Part shown: positions 37,105 to 46,487 of the stretch, piece by piece
Layout of the letters: every line of letters begins with the position of its first letter
How positions within the stretch are numbered: position 1 is the first letter of the stretch
Assembly: GCF_000018885.1 (NCBI RefSeq)
Contig: NC_010168.1
Coordinates: 2,418,001 to 2,482,000, forward strand
DNA from: Renibacterium salmoninarum ATCC 33209
Lineage (GTDB): Bacteria; Actinomycetota; Actinomycetes; Actinomycetales; Micrococcaceae
DNA length: 64,000 nt
Reading direction: 5' to 3'
Made by a program: the position numbers and the translations under genes
The notes under the pieces: model-generated
What the model saw: only the letters and a program-made list of their open reading frames with translations
What the model was told of the DNA's origin: nothing
Database searches by the model: none

Positions 37105-37169
37105 CGCTTAGCCCGGCTCCACGGTCGAGGGCGTTGATCCCCTTTTCAGACCGAATTCAGGAGCTTATT

Positions 37170-38319
37170 GTGAAACATTTTTCAACTCACTATTTGTCGT
37201 TAACCGAACTCAATGCCGCGCTCAGCGTCCGTGATTTGGCTGATCCGGCAGCCGGCACGCACGCAATGCAAGAGCTGCTCGCAGAACTCTTGGCCCAACT
37301 CAATGTCCAGTGGCAGGTGCCGCAAGAGCTCCATCGGCTGAATCCGCTGGTTGCTACCCGGGATAACTACGACCGGCTTGGTTACAGTGCTGGTGCGATT
37401 ACTCGAGATTCGCGTTACTCACGCCATGTCTCACCAACCGTGATGCTCCGGAGCCATACTTCAGCAGGGATCCCGGCGCTTTTGGAGTCTTTGCAATCGA
37501 CTGACGATCGATACGACGTACTGCATGTGCTTCCAGGGCTGGTTTATCGACGCGATGCGGTGGACCAGCAGCACGTTGGCACGCCGCATCAGCTTGATCT
37601 TTGGCGGGTGAAAGCTCGGGGTCTGCTTGGCCTAGACGAGCTGAAATCGATGATGGCGGCGGTTGCGGAGGCGGCGCTGCCTGGTTGCCGTTGGCGCGCG
37701 ATTCCTACCAGCCACCCTTACTACTGTGCACGGCCACCAATTAGACGTCGAGATAGTCCTGCCCGATGGCACCAGCCAATGGCTTGAACTGGCCGAATGC
37801 GGCCTGATCGCCTCGGATATTTTGCGCGGAGCGGGCTTGGACCCTCGGCGCTGGTGCGGTTTGGCCATGGGGATGGGTTTAGATCATGCGCTGATGCTGC
37901 GTAAGGCAATTCCGGATATCCGGTTGCTGCGTTCTGAGGACCCTCGAGTTGCGGCACAAATGTTGGATTTGTCACCGTGGAGACCGGTATCGATGATGCC
38001 GCCGATGCGTCGCGACCTGTCTTTAGTGTGTTCAGCCGACGTCGATCGTGAGACGCTTGGCGATGCCGCGCGGATGGCTTTGGGCCAAGCTGCGGAGGTG
38101 CTGGAGTCGCTTGAGGTGTTGGCCGTCTCGCCACTCGCGGAGCTGCCTGCTGAGGTTGTGACGCGCCTTGGGCTTCGCAGCGGTCAGGCAAATTTCTTAG
38201 TGAGGCTAAACCTTCAGGCGCTGGACCGAACGTTGACTATCACCGAGGCGAATGTGTTGCGCGATCAGGTTTATTTGGCGCTGCATGAAGGCCCGTATAC
38301 CGAGCTCATTTCGGGCTAA
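37170..38319 (+). pseudogene. srmL: PheRS-like ligase SrmL (PheS core plus FDX-ACB), one frameshift
   Basis: The restored protein is about 380 residues: a class II synthetase core like PheS followed by the ferredoxin-fold anticodon-binding domain normally found at the end of PheT. Motif 2 is R-S-H-T-S-A-G-I-P, then L-V-Y-R-R-D-A-V-D-Q-Q-H and P-H-Q-L-D-L-W-R-V. Motif 3 reads G-M-G-L-D-H-A-L-M-L-R-K, with His where class II enzymes have Arg. The frame breaks at about 37715-37725, where one extra T precedes the codons for T-V-H-G-H-Q. The fused domain order fits the actinobacterial 'PheS-related mystery ligase', whose substrate is unknown. GTG at 37170 has an AGGAG site. Confidence 0.85.
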
Positions 38320-38330
38320 CGCCCTCAAGG

Positions 38331-38400
38331 CGACCACTTTATGGCGCAGCGCCGTCTATAACTCAGGGAGAGGGCGCACAGAATCTCCATAAAGTGGTCG
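38331..38400. repeat. intergenic palindrome between srmL and the PASTA lipoprotein
   Basis: Perfect 14-bp arms at 38331-38344 and 38387-38400 enclose a 42-base interior with partial pairing. It lies between convergent genes and may terminate both. The arms share the motif ACCACTTT with the palindromes at 27.3 and 28.4 kb, but the rest differs. Confidence 0.75.
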
Positions 38401-38410
38401 TTCGAGCACA

Positions 38411-39009
38411 TTAGCCGGCCGACCAGTGATTTCGCTTTCCGTTGGGAGTGCAGATCATTCGAACACCTTTCTTGGAATAGCCGACGGCGCCAGCTGAGCC
38501 ACAAAATGCGCCGGGAGTAACCGCGCCCGCCGCCGGTTCAGGCGCCGGCTGGGGAGCCGGCGCTGGCTGCTGTACCGGAGGTACAGGTTGAACAGGTGCT
38601 GGAGCTGGTGCTACCGGCTGCACCGGGGGAACCTGAACCAGTGGCGCTGGGGCAGGAGCCGACGAAGTAGTTGGGGTTGAATCTTTTCCCACCGTCAGAT
38701 CGATAATCGTTCCCGGCGCCACCTTGGTGCCCGACGCCTTCGATTGGCTAAGCACTTTCCAATTGCTTTCAACCAGGATTGATTTTCCATCGACCGACTT
38801 TGCGCTGACCTTTAGATCGATCTGGCTCAGCTTCGTTCGCGCTACATCTAAGCTCAGGCCGACGACATCCGGAAGGGGAATCGACTGCGCTGCGATCGGA
38901 GTCTCGGCCGTTTCACTCGAAACCGCTGAGGACGTACTCGACGCTGCCGTCGAAGCGCAACCTCCAAGGACTAACATCAACAAAATCGCCAACGGAACTA
39001 TTTTTTCAT
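38411..39009 (-). pseudogene. PASTA-domain lipoprotein, homopolymer frameshift in signal peptide
   Basis: The protein has one PASTA domain (P-L-P-D-V-V-G-L-S-L-D-V-A-R-T-K-L), a linker of about 50 residues built of Pro/Ala/Val repeats, and a C-terminal module with two cysteines (G-A-F-C-G-S-A-G to M-I-C-T-P-N-G). PASTA domains bind muropeptides or muramyl glycans, so it was probably a cell-wall lipoprotein. ATG at 39009 with a GAGGCGAAG site reads ATG-AAA-AAA-TAG because only six A follow it (39001-39006, T on the plus strand). Seven would restore M-K-K-I-V-P-L-A-I-L-L-M-L-V-L-G-G-C. A TTG at 38992 could restart with a shortened signal. Confidence 0.82.
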
Positions 39010-39206
39010 CTTCGCCTCAGCCCATCAAAATCAGGTATTGGAACGATAATTCCTGAAAATCAGCTGAGTGTCACGCGAAACTTCCTCTTGGAGCAAATAA
39101 ATCCCAACACAGCCCACCAGGTTTAGCCGCTTTCAGCTGGCTGGAATCCATTAGTTCTAGCGCAGAGATTCTAAAACTGGTGACCTGTGTCGCCGCCTCG
39201 GTCTGG

Positions 39207-40088
39207 TCAGGCCGCGGGGCAGCCCCCGGCACAACGCAACGTATCCTCCGAGGCAGCACATTCGGCACAATAAAGGCTCAAGTGTCGGCACGCCAGGTTT
39301 GCGCAATTGTGAAAATCGCTAGTGGGTGCGCCGCAACGGCTGCATTCGCCGATGGTCTTGGCTTCGTCGCTAAATTCAAGGTGCATTCGCTTATCAAAGA
39401 CATATAACGATCCCTCCCAAAGCCCAGCATCCCGATACTTCTCGCCGTACCGGACTATGCCGCCGTCGAGCTGGTAGACCTCTTTGAACCCTCGCTTCAC
39501 CATCAAGCTGGAGAGCACTTCGCAACGAATTCCGCCGGTGCAGTAGGTGACGATGGGCTGATCTTTGAGCTCGTCGTACTTACCAGAGTCGAGTTCAGCG
39601 ATGAAGTCTCTGGTGGTTTCGACGTCGGGCACCACCGCGTTTTTGAACTTACCAATTTGGGCTTCGAAGGCATTGCGTCCATCAAAAAAGACAACGTCCT
39701 TCTGAGCAACTAATTCATGCAGCTCTTCGGGTTGCAGATGCGTTCCACCGCCGACGACGCCGTTTTGGTCCACTTCAAGCTCTCCGGGGGCGCCGAAACT
39801 AACGATTTCATCGCGAACTTTGACGCTGAGCCGTGGAAAATCTGCTGCCGAGCCTTCCGACCATTTCACATCGATGTCGTTGAACGCCGGATACTCTTTG
39901 GTGGCCTTAACGTACTGTTTGACCGCGCTCAATTCACCACCAACGGTTGCGTTGATGCCGTCACGGGAGATCAGAATCCGGCCAGTCAGCCCATGTTTTT
40001 CGCACAGCGCACGTTGCCACAGCCTGACCGATTCAGGATCAGCGACCGGTGCGAAAGCGTAGAAGAGCACAATTCGATGTATTGCCAC
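39207..40088 (-). CDS. trhO: tRNA uridine(34) hydroxylase TrhO (rhodanese-like)
   Basis: TrhO hydroxylates uridine at position 34 of several tRNAs, the first step of 5-oxyuridine-type wobble modification. The 293-residue protein has the N-terminal UPF0176 domain ([16 protein letters not shown]) and the rhodanese domain with catalytic Y-C-T-G-G-I-R-C-E. The C-terminal stretch is cysteine-rich with C-x2-C pairs. Length and motifs match the family and no lesion is seen. Upstream, 9 bases away on the same strand, is a small membrane-protein gene. Confidence 0.92.
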
Positions 40089-40097
40089 TAGTCGATT

Positions 40098-40568
40098 TTA
40101 GCCGCGATTGGCCGTGGCGGCGGCCAGCAGATTCATGATCGCCTCAACAAGACGGTAGTAAATCAACGCCAGGATAAGCACCACTGCCCAGCTGAGGACG
40201 ATCGCTATTGCGGAGGGGACCCCTTCCGCAAAGAGCCCATTGCGCAACCAGGTGCCCACAATTATCCCGAGCACAAAGGCAAGCAGGAAGAGAATAAACC
40301 CAGCTACACGCAGCACAATTCCGCCAGTTTTCTTGCCGCCAAACCACGGTCGCTCTGCGCCATATTTGGCACCCAGAACTCGCAGGATGATGAACATCAC
40401 GACGGCGGCGGCCACTGCGATCACCGGGAACCAGATGAACTGGCCGTTGGCCCAGATCAGGGCGACCTCGAAAGCGGCGAATCCGGCCGAGCAGACGGCA
40501 AGCGGCGCCCAAGCTACGCGGTAAGCCGCTTCCTCGTCGTTGGGCTGATCATCCAAGTTTTCCGCCAT
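40098..40568 (-). CDS. four-helix membrane protein of unknown function
   Basis: This 156-residue protein has an acidic N-terminus and four hydrophobic helices (about residues 21-41, 46-64, 85-108 and 119-140). I do not recognise a named family. It precedes trhO by nine bases on the same strand and is probably co-transcribed. The ATG at 40568 is used. Confidence 0.65.
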   Translation of the reverse strand: MAENLDDQPNDEEAAYRVAWAPLAVCSAGFAAFEVALIWANGQFIWFPVIAVAAAVVMFIILRVLGAKYGAERPWFGGKKTGGIVLRVAGFILFLLAFVLGIIVGTWLRNGLFAEGVPSAIAIVLSWAVVLILALIYYRLVEAIMNLLAAATANRG

Positions 40569-40748
40569 GCCTCAATTGAACGGCACACGGAGAATGCTCG
40601 CAATCTCTGCAGTGCTTTGCCAGATTGCTCCGAGCACTCTACGAGGTTCCCTGAAGCGCTCTGTCAGATTCACCTGGCTCAGTTAACGCAAGTCCTGTTC
40701 CGGATTGGCACGGGCACATGTTTCTTTCACCTTGCAGAAAGGTCCATC

Positions 40749-41498
40749 ATGAAATTGGCACCAATTGTCGCCGCTATCGGTACAGTAGCGGTCTTGTCTC
40801 TCACTGGCATGTCAGCTGCTACCGCGGCAACGACGCACGAATCCGCGCCGGTGGCGAAAAGCGCCAGCGTTTCGCCGCGGGTCATTGACGGCAGCACGGC
40901 AGATTTCTCCACCGTGCCGTTTGCTGCTCGGGAATTTGTCAGCGGCAACTTCAACTGCTCAGCGTCAATCATTTCGCCCACCTGGATTATCTTGGCAAAG
41001 CACTGCGTCGAGGGCCACAGCGCAAGCGACATCACCTTCAAATTGGGCAGCGCCAGCCTTAACGGCGGCACCACTGTTTCTGTCAGCCGGGTAGAGACCT
41101 GGGACAGCGGCGATGTTACTTTGGCTGAATTCACCAGCTCATACAACGGTAGCTACGCCTCGCTGGGCGGCACGACCCCTGATGCAGGAACCCCCGCTAA
41201 CCTCTACGGATGGGGCCGAACCGCAGTAGGCGCTCCGGCATCATCGACGCTGAAAACCGCCAAGGTTTCCATCGTTGGCACCGATGACCAGGGTTGGTCA
41301 GGACCGTCCATCGTGGAGAAGCGGGTCGATGGCCAGGCTTATAAGGGCGACTCCGGCGGCCCTTTGATCGCTAACGGCAAGCTCGTTGGCGTTTGCTCCG
41401 GCACCAACTCATACAACAAGCCAGACGAAGCAGAATACGCTTCGGTCCCGGCTTCCGCTGACTGGATCACCAGCACCTCAGGTGTTGCGGTCAACTAG
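40749..41498 (+). CDS. secreted trypsin-like serine protease (S1 family)
   Basis: This 249-residue secreted protease has a Sec-type signal peptide ending near residue 27 (S-A-A-T-A-A), a short propeptide and a chymotrypsin-fold domain beginning at R-V-I-D-G-S near residue 44. The catalytic triad can be placed at His85 (A-K-H-C), Asp122 (G-D-V-T-L-A) and Ser202 (G-D-S-G-G-P). Cys70 and Cys86 form the disulfide beside the histidine. ATG at 40749 with AGAAAGG is chosen over a frame open to 40617. As one of the intact secreted enzymes here it is a candidate exoenzyme or virulence factor. A strong terminator follows. Confidence 0.92.
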   Translation: MKLAPIVAAIGTVAVLSLTGMSAATAATTHESAPVAKSASVSPRVIDGSTADFSTVPFAAREFVSGNFNCSASIISPTWIILAKHCVEGHSASDITFKLGSASLNGGTTVSVSRVETWDSGDVTLAEFTSSYNGSYASLGGTTPDAGTPANLYGWGRTAVGAPASSTLKTAKVSIVGTDDQGWSGPSIVEKRVDGQAYKGDSGGPLIANGKLVGVCSGTNSYNKPDEAEYASVPASADWITSTSGVAVN

Positions 41499-41514
41499 TT
41501 AGAACAGTTCCCCT

Positions 41515-41550
41515 CGAAAGGGCGCCGACATCGATGTCGGCGCCCTTTCG
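41515..41550 (+). terminator. perfect 36-base palindromic terminator of the protease gene
   Basis: A 36-base perfect palindrome centred on ATCGAT lies 17 bases after the protease stop. Each arm is GC-rich and starts CGAAAGGG. A short T-rich stretch follows at 41551-41558. Confidence 0.82.
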
Positions 41551-41589
41551 TGCTCTTCCGACCAGTATTTCTCACGGTGTTACGGTCGC

Positions 41590-43990
41590 TTGAGCCGCCG
41601 GCGGCAGAATGGCACGGTGGATGTTGCGTCGTCGTTGTTGAAGTATTTGGGCCAAGGCCCAGATTCAGAACAGCTACGCCACGTTCGCTTTTTGCCGGCA
41701 CGAAGCGCGGTCACCGCTCCTTGGCCGAGCTGGCTGCATCCAGGCGTCATTGATGCGTTTTCAGAAGTTGGTGTCCAGGAGCCCCGGCAGCATCAGGTCG
41801 AGGCAGCTGAACTGGCACATTCAGGTCAGCACGTCATCTTGGCCACCGGCACTGCTTCTGGAAAGTCGCTGGGTTATCAGCTGCCCGCCTTAGACGCGAT
41901 CTACCGGGCCGAACTGGGCCAAGAAGCTAGCCCTGGACGCTTTCAAGCCGAAGGTGATGACGCCGTCGTGCTTTACCTCTCACCTACTAAGGCGCTCGCG
42001 GCTGATCAACTGAGCTCGCTGCGCGCACTCAAGTTACCCGGTTTGAGAGCTGAAACGTACGACGGCGATACAGATCCATCCGCACGCCGCTGGATCCGCG
42101 AGCACGCCAATTTTGTGCTGTGCAATCCGGACATGCTGCATTTTGGTGTACTGCCCAACCATGAATGGTGGGCCAAATTTTTCCGCAGGCTCCGTTACGT
42201 CGTCATCGACGAAGCACATGGCTATCGAGGCGTATTCGGCTCACATGTTGCTGCTTTGATGCGTCGTTTGCGCCGAGTTTGCGCTTACCACGGTTCGTCG
42301 CCGGTATTCATCGCCGCCTCTGCCACTTCGGCACAGCCGCAGACTTCCTTTGGCCGGCTAATCGGCCTGCCAGTAACCGCGGTGGTCGAAGACGGCTCAC
42401 CACACGGCAGCACGACGGTAGCGTTTTGGGAGCCAGCGCTGAGCGAAGTCAGTGGCGAAAACGGTGCACCGGAACGCCGCACCAGCATCGCCGAGACCTC
42501 ACATCTGCTTGCCGATTTGGTGATAACGCGAGTACGAACGATTGCCTTCATCAAATCCAGACGCGGGGCCGAGGCCATTTCAGGTAATACCAAACGGCTC
42601 TTGGAAGAAATTGATGCGGGGTTGCCTCATCGGGTGGCCGCGTATCGGAGTGGTTACTTACCGGAGGAGCGGCGGGAGCTAGAAACGGCGTTGCGCTCCG
42701 GAAAATTACTCGGCGTAGCCAGCACCTCGGCGTTAGAGCTCGGCATTGATATATCCGGCCTCGATGCCGTTTTGGTCGCAGGTTGGCCGGGCGCCAGGGC
42801 CTCACTTTTCCAACAGTTTGGCCGGGCTGGGCGAGCTGGCCAAGAAGCGCTCGCGGCCTTCGTTGCAAGCGATGATCCGCTTGACACGTATCTGGTGAAC
42901 CATCCGGAGGCGATCTTTGATGTGCCGGTAGAAGCTAGTTTTTTCGACCCAGGAAATCCTTTCGTGCTAGGCCCGAAATTGTGTGCGGCAGCCGCAGAAA
43001 TCCCGCTGGGGCAAGCAGATTTGGCACTGTTCGGCGACAGTACCGAAGCGCTTTTAGCCGAGCTAGTCGCGCAGGGCTATTTACGACGTCGGCCAGCGGG
43101 CTGGTTCTGGACGCATCCGCAGAGTGCAGCTGGATTGGTGAACCTGCGTGAAGACGGCGGCGTGCCCATTAACATCGTGGAAGCCGACACCGGGGCGGTC
43201 TTGGGTACCATGGGATCTCCGCAGTCGCATTACCAAGCTCATGCTGGTGCTGTCTACGTGCATCAAGGTCTGAGCTATCTCGTTGAGGAGCTCAACGAGG
43301 AAGACCATTGCGCCGTAGTTCGACGAGCTTGGCCTGACTTTTATACGACCGCCAGGGACGTCACTCAGATCGAGGTGCTCAACAGTTTGCGCCACGTTGA
43401 GTGGAGCCCGGTGGAGCTGCACTTCGGGGAAGTTCAAGTAACTACTTCAGGTGGTCTCTTTCCAGCGAAAGGCTTTGGTTTCCAACGAAATCCTCGGTGA
43501 AGAACCCCTCCAATTAGGTGCACGTGATTTGTTTACCAAAGCATTCTGGTTCACTGTTGACGCCGCATTTCTTGCTTCTCAGGGATTAGTCGCGGCCAGA
43601 TTACCTGGCGCGCTCCATGCTGCCGAACACGCCGCGATCGGGCTGTTACCGTTGGTAGCCTCCAGCGACCGTTGGGACGTTGGAGGCGTGTCAACGGCAT
43701 TGCACGCTGATACCGGCCAACCGACGGTCTTCGCCTATGACGGGCATCCAGGAGGTGCCGGCTTTGCCGAACGAGGATTTGAAACAGCCGAAATCTGGCT
43801 AAAAGCGACCCGCGACGCTATCAAGTCTTGCGATTGCGACTTTGGTTGTCCCTCCTGTGTTCAGTCGCCAAAGTGTGGCAATAAGAACAACCCGCTAGAT
43901 AAGGCTGGTGCCGTTGAGTTGCTGAGCATCATCTTGGCATCGGCGGCAAATGCCGCTCCCACCGAATCCGGTGAAAATCCGGCGGACTAG
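41590..43990 (+). pseudogene. DEAD/DEAH-box helicase with C-terminal Zn-binding DUF1998-type domain, frameshifted
   Basis: This is an Hrq1/YprA-type superfamily 2 helicase of about 800 residues. The first frame (to 43500) has T-G-T-A-S-G-K-S as motif I, D-E-A-H as motif II, S-A-T as motif III and Q-x2-G-R-A-G-R as motif VI. The C-terminal part, in another frame from about 43451, carries four cysteines (C-D-C-D-F-G-C-P-S-C). The break is near 43450-43460, just before V-S-F-Q-R-K. The gene sits beside the Tad/CpaE locus, the actinobacterial 'helicase/secretion neighbourhood'. The helicase core could still be made without the Zn domain. The start used is TTG at 41590; others are possible. Confidence 0.86.
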
Positions 43991-44022
43991 CGCTCTGCGG
44001 GCGGCTAGCGCTCTGCGGGCGG
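43987..44022. repeat. 18-bp tandem duplication holding the stop codons of two convergent genes
   Basis: Two exact copies of an 18-base unit beginning CTAGCGCTCTG lie head to tail at 43987-44004 and 44005-44022. The TAG of the helicase gene is in the first copy and the stop of the minus-strand TadE-like gene (CTA, 44005-44007) is in the second. Confidence 0.85.
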
Positions 44023-44405
44023 ACCCGCCCGTGCCGTTCCGGTGGCAGCGCCAATCAGAGCCGAAACTTTCAGCACCGTTCGTACTTCGACCACGTCCTG
44101 GAAATCGCCGCCTACGTCACATGCCACCAAATCAACGCCAGCTCGGATAACAACTTCGGCAGCAATTCCACAAGGATCGCCAGCGCTAAGTCCCCTAGCC
44201 GCATCGGCGGCAGCCAACGCCGCCATGTCTGCTGCCGTTGCGGCACGCTGTCCAAGCTGCGGCAGATTGAACCAACCAAATCTATTGACACCAGCAACAG
44301 CAATGCCACGAGTCCTAGACCCGTAATCAGAACCGTCCCAGAGCCGCGTTCGCGGTGCGTTCCTTTCTCGTCCATGCGGTCATTGATAAATCCATCTGTT
44401 GTCAT
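44005..44405 (-). pseudogene. TadE/G-like pilus or secretion protein, one frameshift
   Basis: This small Tad-locus protein (Rv3654c-like) begins with a charged segment, R-E-R-G-S-G-T-V-L-I and one hydrophobic helix. The frame then changes near 44268-44275, within GGTTGGTT. After it the sequence continues as W-F-N-L-P-Q-L-G-Q-R-A-A-T-A-A-D-M-A-A-L-A-A-A-D-A-A, the usual continuation of this family. Restored length is about 133 residues. Its start overlaps the upstream tadE gene by four bases (ATGA). Confidence 0.83.
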
Positions 44406-44830
44406 GGCGCGTCGCTCGGATCAAGGTCTTCAGTTTTTGCGATTGCTTTCGCCGTTAGCCTCAAGCTCAACCAGCTCGCCAGCGCTCCATCCACTAAGCT
44501 AGAAACCGATATTGTGCTAAAACCGTCCGAAGAACTAAGCGACACATCAGCACCCGCACCAGCAATCTGCTGCTCGATTAGTAGTGCATCTGAATCGCCT
44601 CTAGCAGCTTGCCTGGCCGAAGCATGTGCGGCGGCCTCGAAGCGTAGCTGAGTGATGCCCAGCTGCGCACCAAAAGCTAATAAACCCAATAACAGGGTCA
44701 CTACCGGAAATACGACTGCCAACTCAGCAGTCACCGTTCCGCGCTGCTCGAAAAAGCCTTGACTGAGCCATCGTGATCCGGACAATTTTCCAACATATTT
44801 TGTAGCGACCCTCCCAGCGCGACGCATCAT
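44402..44830 (-). CDS. TadE-family pilus assembly protein
   Basis: This 142-residue pseudopilin-like protein has a cytoplasmic basic N-terminus, the TadE segment R-G-T-V-T-A-E-L-A-V-V-F-P and a single membrane helix around residues 40-56. An extracytoplasmic domain follows. TadE proteins are minor pilins of the Tad/Flp secretion system. It overlaps both neighbours (44830 upstream by one base, 44405 downstream by four). It is intact but its system is not. Confidence 0.85.
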   Translation of the reverse strand: MMRRAGRVATKYVGKLSGSRWLSQGFFEQRGTVTAELAVVFPVVTLLLGLLAFGAQLGITQLRFEAAAHASARQAARGDSDALLIEQQIAGAGADVSLSSSDGFSTISVSSLVDGALASWLSLRLTAKAIAKTEDLDPSDAP

Positions 44831-45111
44831 TAGCCGATGCTCAAGGCACTCCGAATGATGCCTAAGAGAAAGCCACGAACTTCATCACTTCGCATAATGA
44901 CCACAAGCAACCCTGCAAAACCAACGGCCGCGAGCGTCGCGATCGCATACTCGGCGGTTGCCATCCCTAGCTCAGTACTACGTAAGGGATGAACCGTTTC
45001 CGGCCTTAGCCGCGAATCATCCGTTTTGCCAGAGTCCTTCGCTGGGAAAAGTTCAATCACATTACCCCGATCGGCTTGTGCCGCCGAACGACCGGTAAAA
45101 TTTCCTTTCAT
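44830..45111 (-). CDS. DUF4244 Flp-pilin-like protein
   Basis: This 93-residue protein has an N-terminal hydrophilic segment of about 48 residues and then G-M-A-T-A-E-Y-A-I-A-T-L-A-A-V-G-F-A-G. That is the prepilin-type E-Y motif and helix of DUF4244, the Flp pilin analogue of actinobacterial Tad loci. It should be the main structural subunit of the pilus. It overlaps tadE by one base. Confidence 0.87.
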   Translation of the reverse strand: MKGNFTGRSAAQADRGNVIELFPAKDSGKTDDSRLRPETVHPLRSTELGMATAEYAIATLAAVGFAGLLVVIMRSDEVRGFLLGIIRSALSIG

Positions 45112-45195
45112 TCCTTGCTCCTTTTGCGTTGGTGTTGTTGATCAATTGCTCCGCGACGTTCCGTGGTGATCCTCACCCGAGGAAAAACGCCGGCT

Positions 45196-45750
45196 TTACT
45201 GCGCAGGTAAAAGCGCTAACAGCACTGGCACTACCCCGAGACAAATAAAAGCTGGCAGCGCACACAGCCCCATCGGTAAGACAAGCTTTACGCTCAACAC
45301 TGCTGCTCGCTGCTGAAGCTCCCGATGGGCCGCTCGACGAATCCGCCGGGCTTCAGCACGCAAGAGAGCGGAAGACGGCGCCCCGGTCGAAGCGGTAAAT
45401 TTCAGCGCTAGTTCTAGCTGCTGTAACGGGCCGTCTCTGGCTTTTACCGGGACATGCGCCCATGCTGCGGACCAATCCATCCCCATCGCTAACGCCGTGC
45501 TCACCGTGGCTAGTTCAGTCGAAAATTCCATCGAGCAAACTTGGGCCTGTCTGGCCAGCGCGGTCGATAGCGAGGCACCAACTTCTAGAAGGCTCGCCAA
45601 CAAATCTAATAACAGCGGCACATCATCAATGCCTTCGAATCTCGCTGCTTCAGATTTCCCTGGTGAAATGGTCCGAAGAATTCGCGAACTGGGCGTTGCC
45701 CAAAGCAGAAAGCTCGCCAACATAGACAGCACAAATACCACAGCAGTCAT
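45196..45750 (-). CDS. TadC-type type II secretion system F protein
   Basis: This 184-residue inner-membrane platform protein has a membrane helix at the N-terminus, a cytoplasmic helical domain (L-L-A-S-L-L-E-V-G-A-S-L) and a C-terminal membrane region with L-P-M-G-L-C-A-L-P-A-F. ATG at 45750 overlaps the TadB stop as ATGA, so it is preferred to 45789. It pairs with TadB to form the platform of the Tad system. Confidence 0.86.
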   Translation of the reverse strand: MTAVVFVLSMLASFLLWATPSSRILRTISPGKSEAARFEGIDDVPLLLDLLASLLEVGASLSTALARQAQVCSMEFSTELATVSTALAMGMDWSAAWAHVPVKARDGPLQQLELALKFTASTGAPSSALLRAEARRIRRAAHRELQQRAAVLSVKLVLPMGLCALPAFICLGVVPVLLALLPAQ

Positions 45751-46487
45751 CGGTGGCCAGCTGCTGACTTGGCCAACCAGGACATCCACAACCGCGCCAA
45801 GAGGGTCAGGGTGCCGCCCGCCAGGAGCGCCAGATTTCCCGCCGGGGTGCCGAAGAGTATTGAGATTGGGCTTATCCCCATCAGGTATCCAGCCCCGAGG
45901 CCAAGCAGCGGCAGCCAGCTCAATAGGCTGGCCGTTGCTTTGGGCCCGGCCAAGGCGGTATTTCGGAGCGCCTGCATGTCAATGGAATCGTCAAAATGTT
46001 CTGCCGCGCGATCCAGCACTTCAACTAGCTGAGCGCCACTTTGTTCAGCAACTTCTAAACAAGCAGCTAGTTCAACCAGCGCTCGCTGAGACGGGTTATT
46101 TGATAGGGATTTGTTTGGAACCGGGCGAAATGCTGCCGAAGGGCTCAGTCCAAGCTCGGCCAATGCAGCTGCTTTTGCAAGTGCGGGCCAAAGGTTCGAA
46201 GACTCACCAGCGTCCCGTGCCGCTCGCCAAAGAGCCTGCTCATGACAACCAGAGCGCAGAAGGGCAATCACTCGGCGAGTGAGCACAGCTATTTCGGATA
46301 TCGAGACGACTTGGTTCCAGGCACTTTGCTCGCGAAAGGAACTTGCCCAGGGGGACTCTCCCCTGCTCAACGCGCTCGAGCGGAAAGCTAGCCTTTTCCG
46401 ACTCGGCCGGCGCAGCAGGCCCGACGAAATAGGCAGCACAGCTAGCCAACAGCCCGCACCACTAAGCAGCAAGATCAGATAAATCAT
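45747..46487 (-). CDS. TadB-type type II secretion system F protein
   Basis: This 246-residue platform protein has N-terminal helices (residues 2-20), a cytoplasmic part with a G-x-S-P-S-A-A-F-type segment and two C-terminal helices. ATG at 46487 overlaps the tadA stop as ATGA and is chosen over 46517. It should hold the assembly ATPase at the membrane. It is intact, but the ATPase gene upstream has a premature stop. Confidence 0.85.
   Translation of the reverse strand: MIYLILLLSGAGCWLAVLPISSGLLRRPSRKRLAFRSSALSRGESPWASSFREQSAWNQVVSISEIAVLTRRVIALLRSGCHEQALWRAARDAGESSNLWPALAKAAALAELGLSPSAAFRPVPNKSLSNNPSQRALVELAACLEVAEQSGAQLVEVLDRAAEHFDDSIDMQALRNTALAGPKATASLLSWLPLLGLGAGYLMGISPISILFGTPAGNLALLAGGTLTLLARLWMSWLAKSAAGHR

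Noticed and set aside
36994..37169. T-box riboswitch upstream of the PheRS-like gene.
   Set aside because: No T-box consensus or specifier stem could be found; only a terminator and a short ORF are visible.
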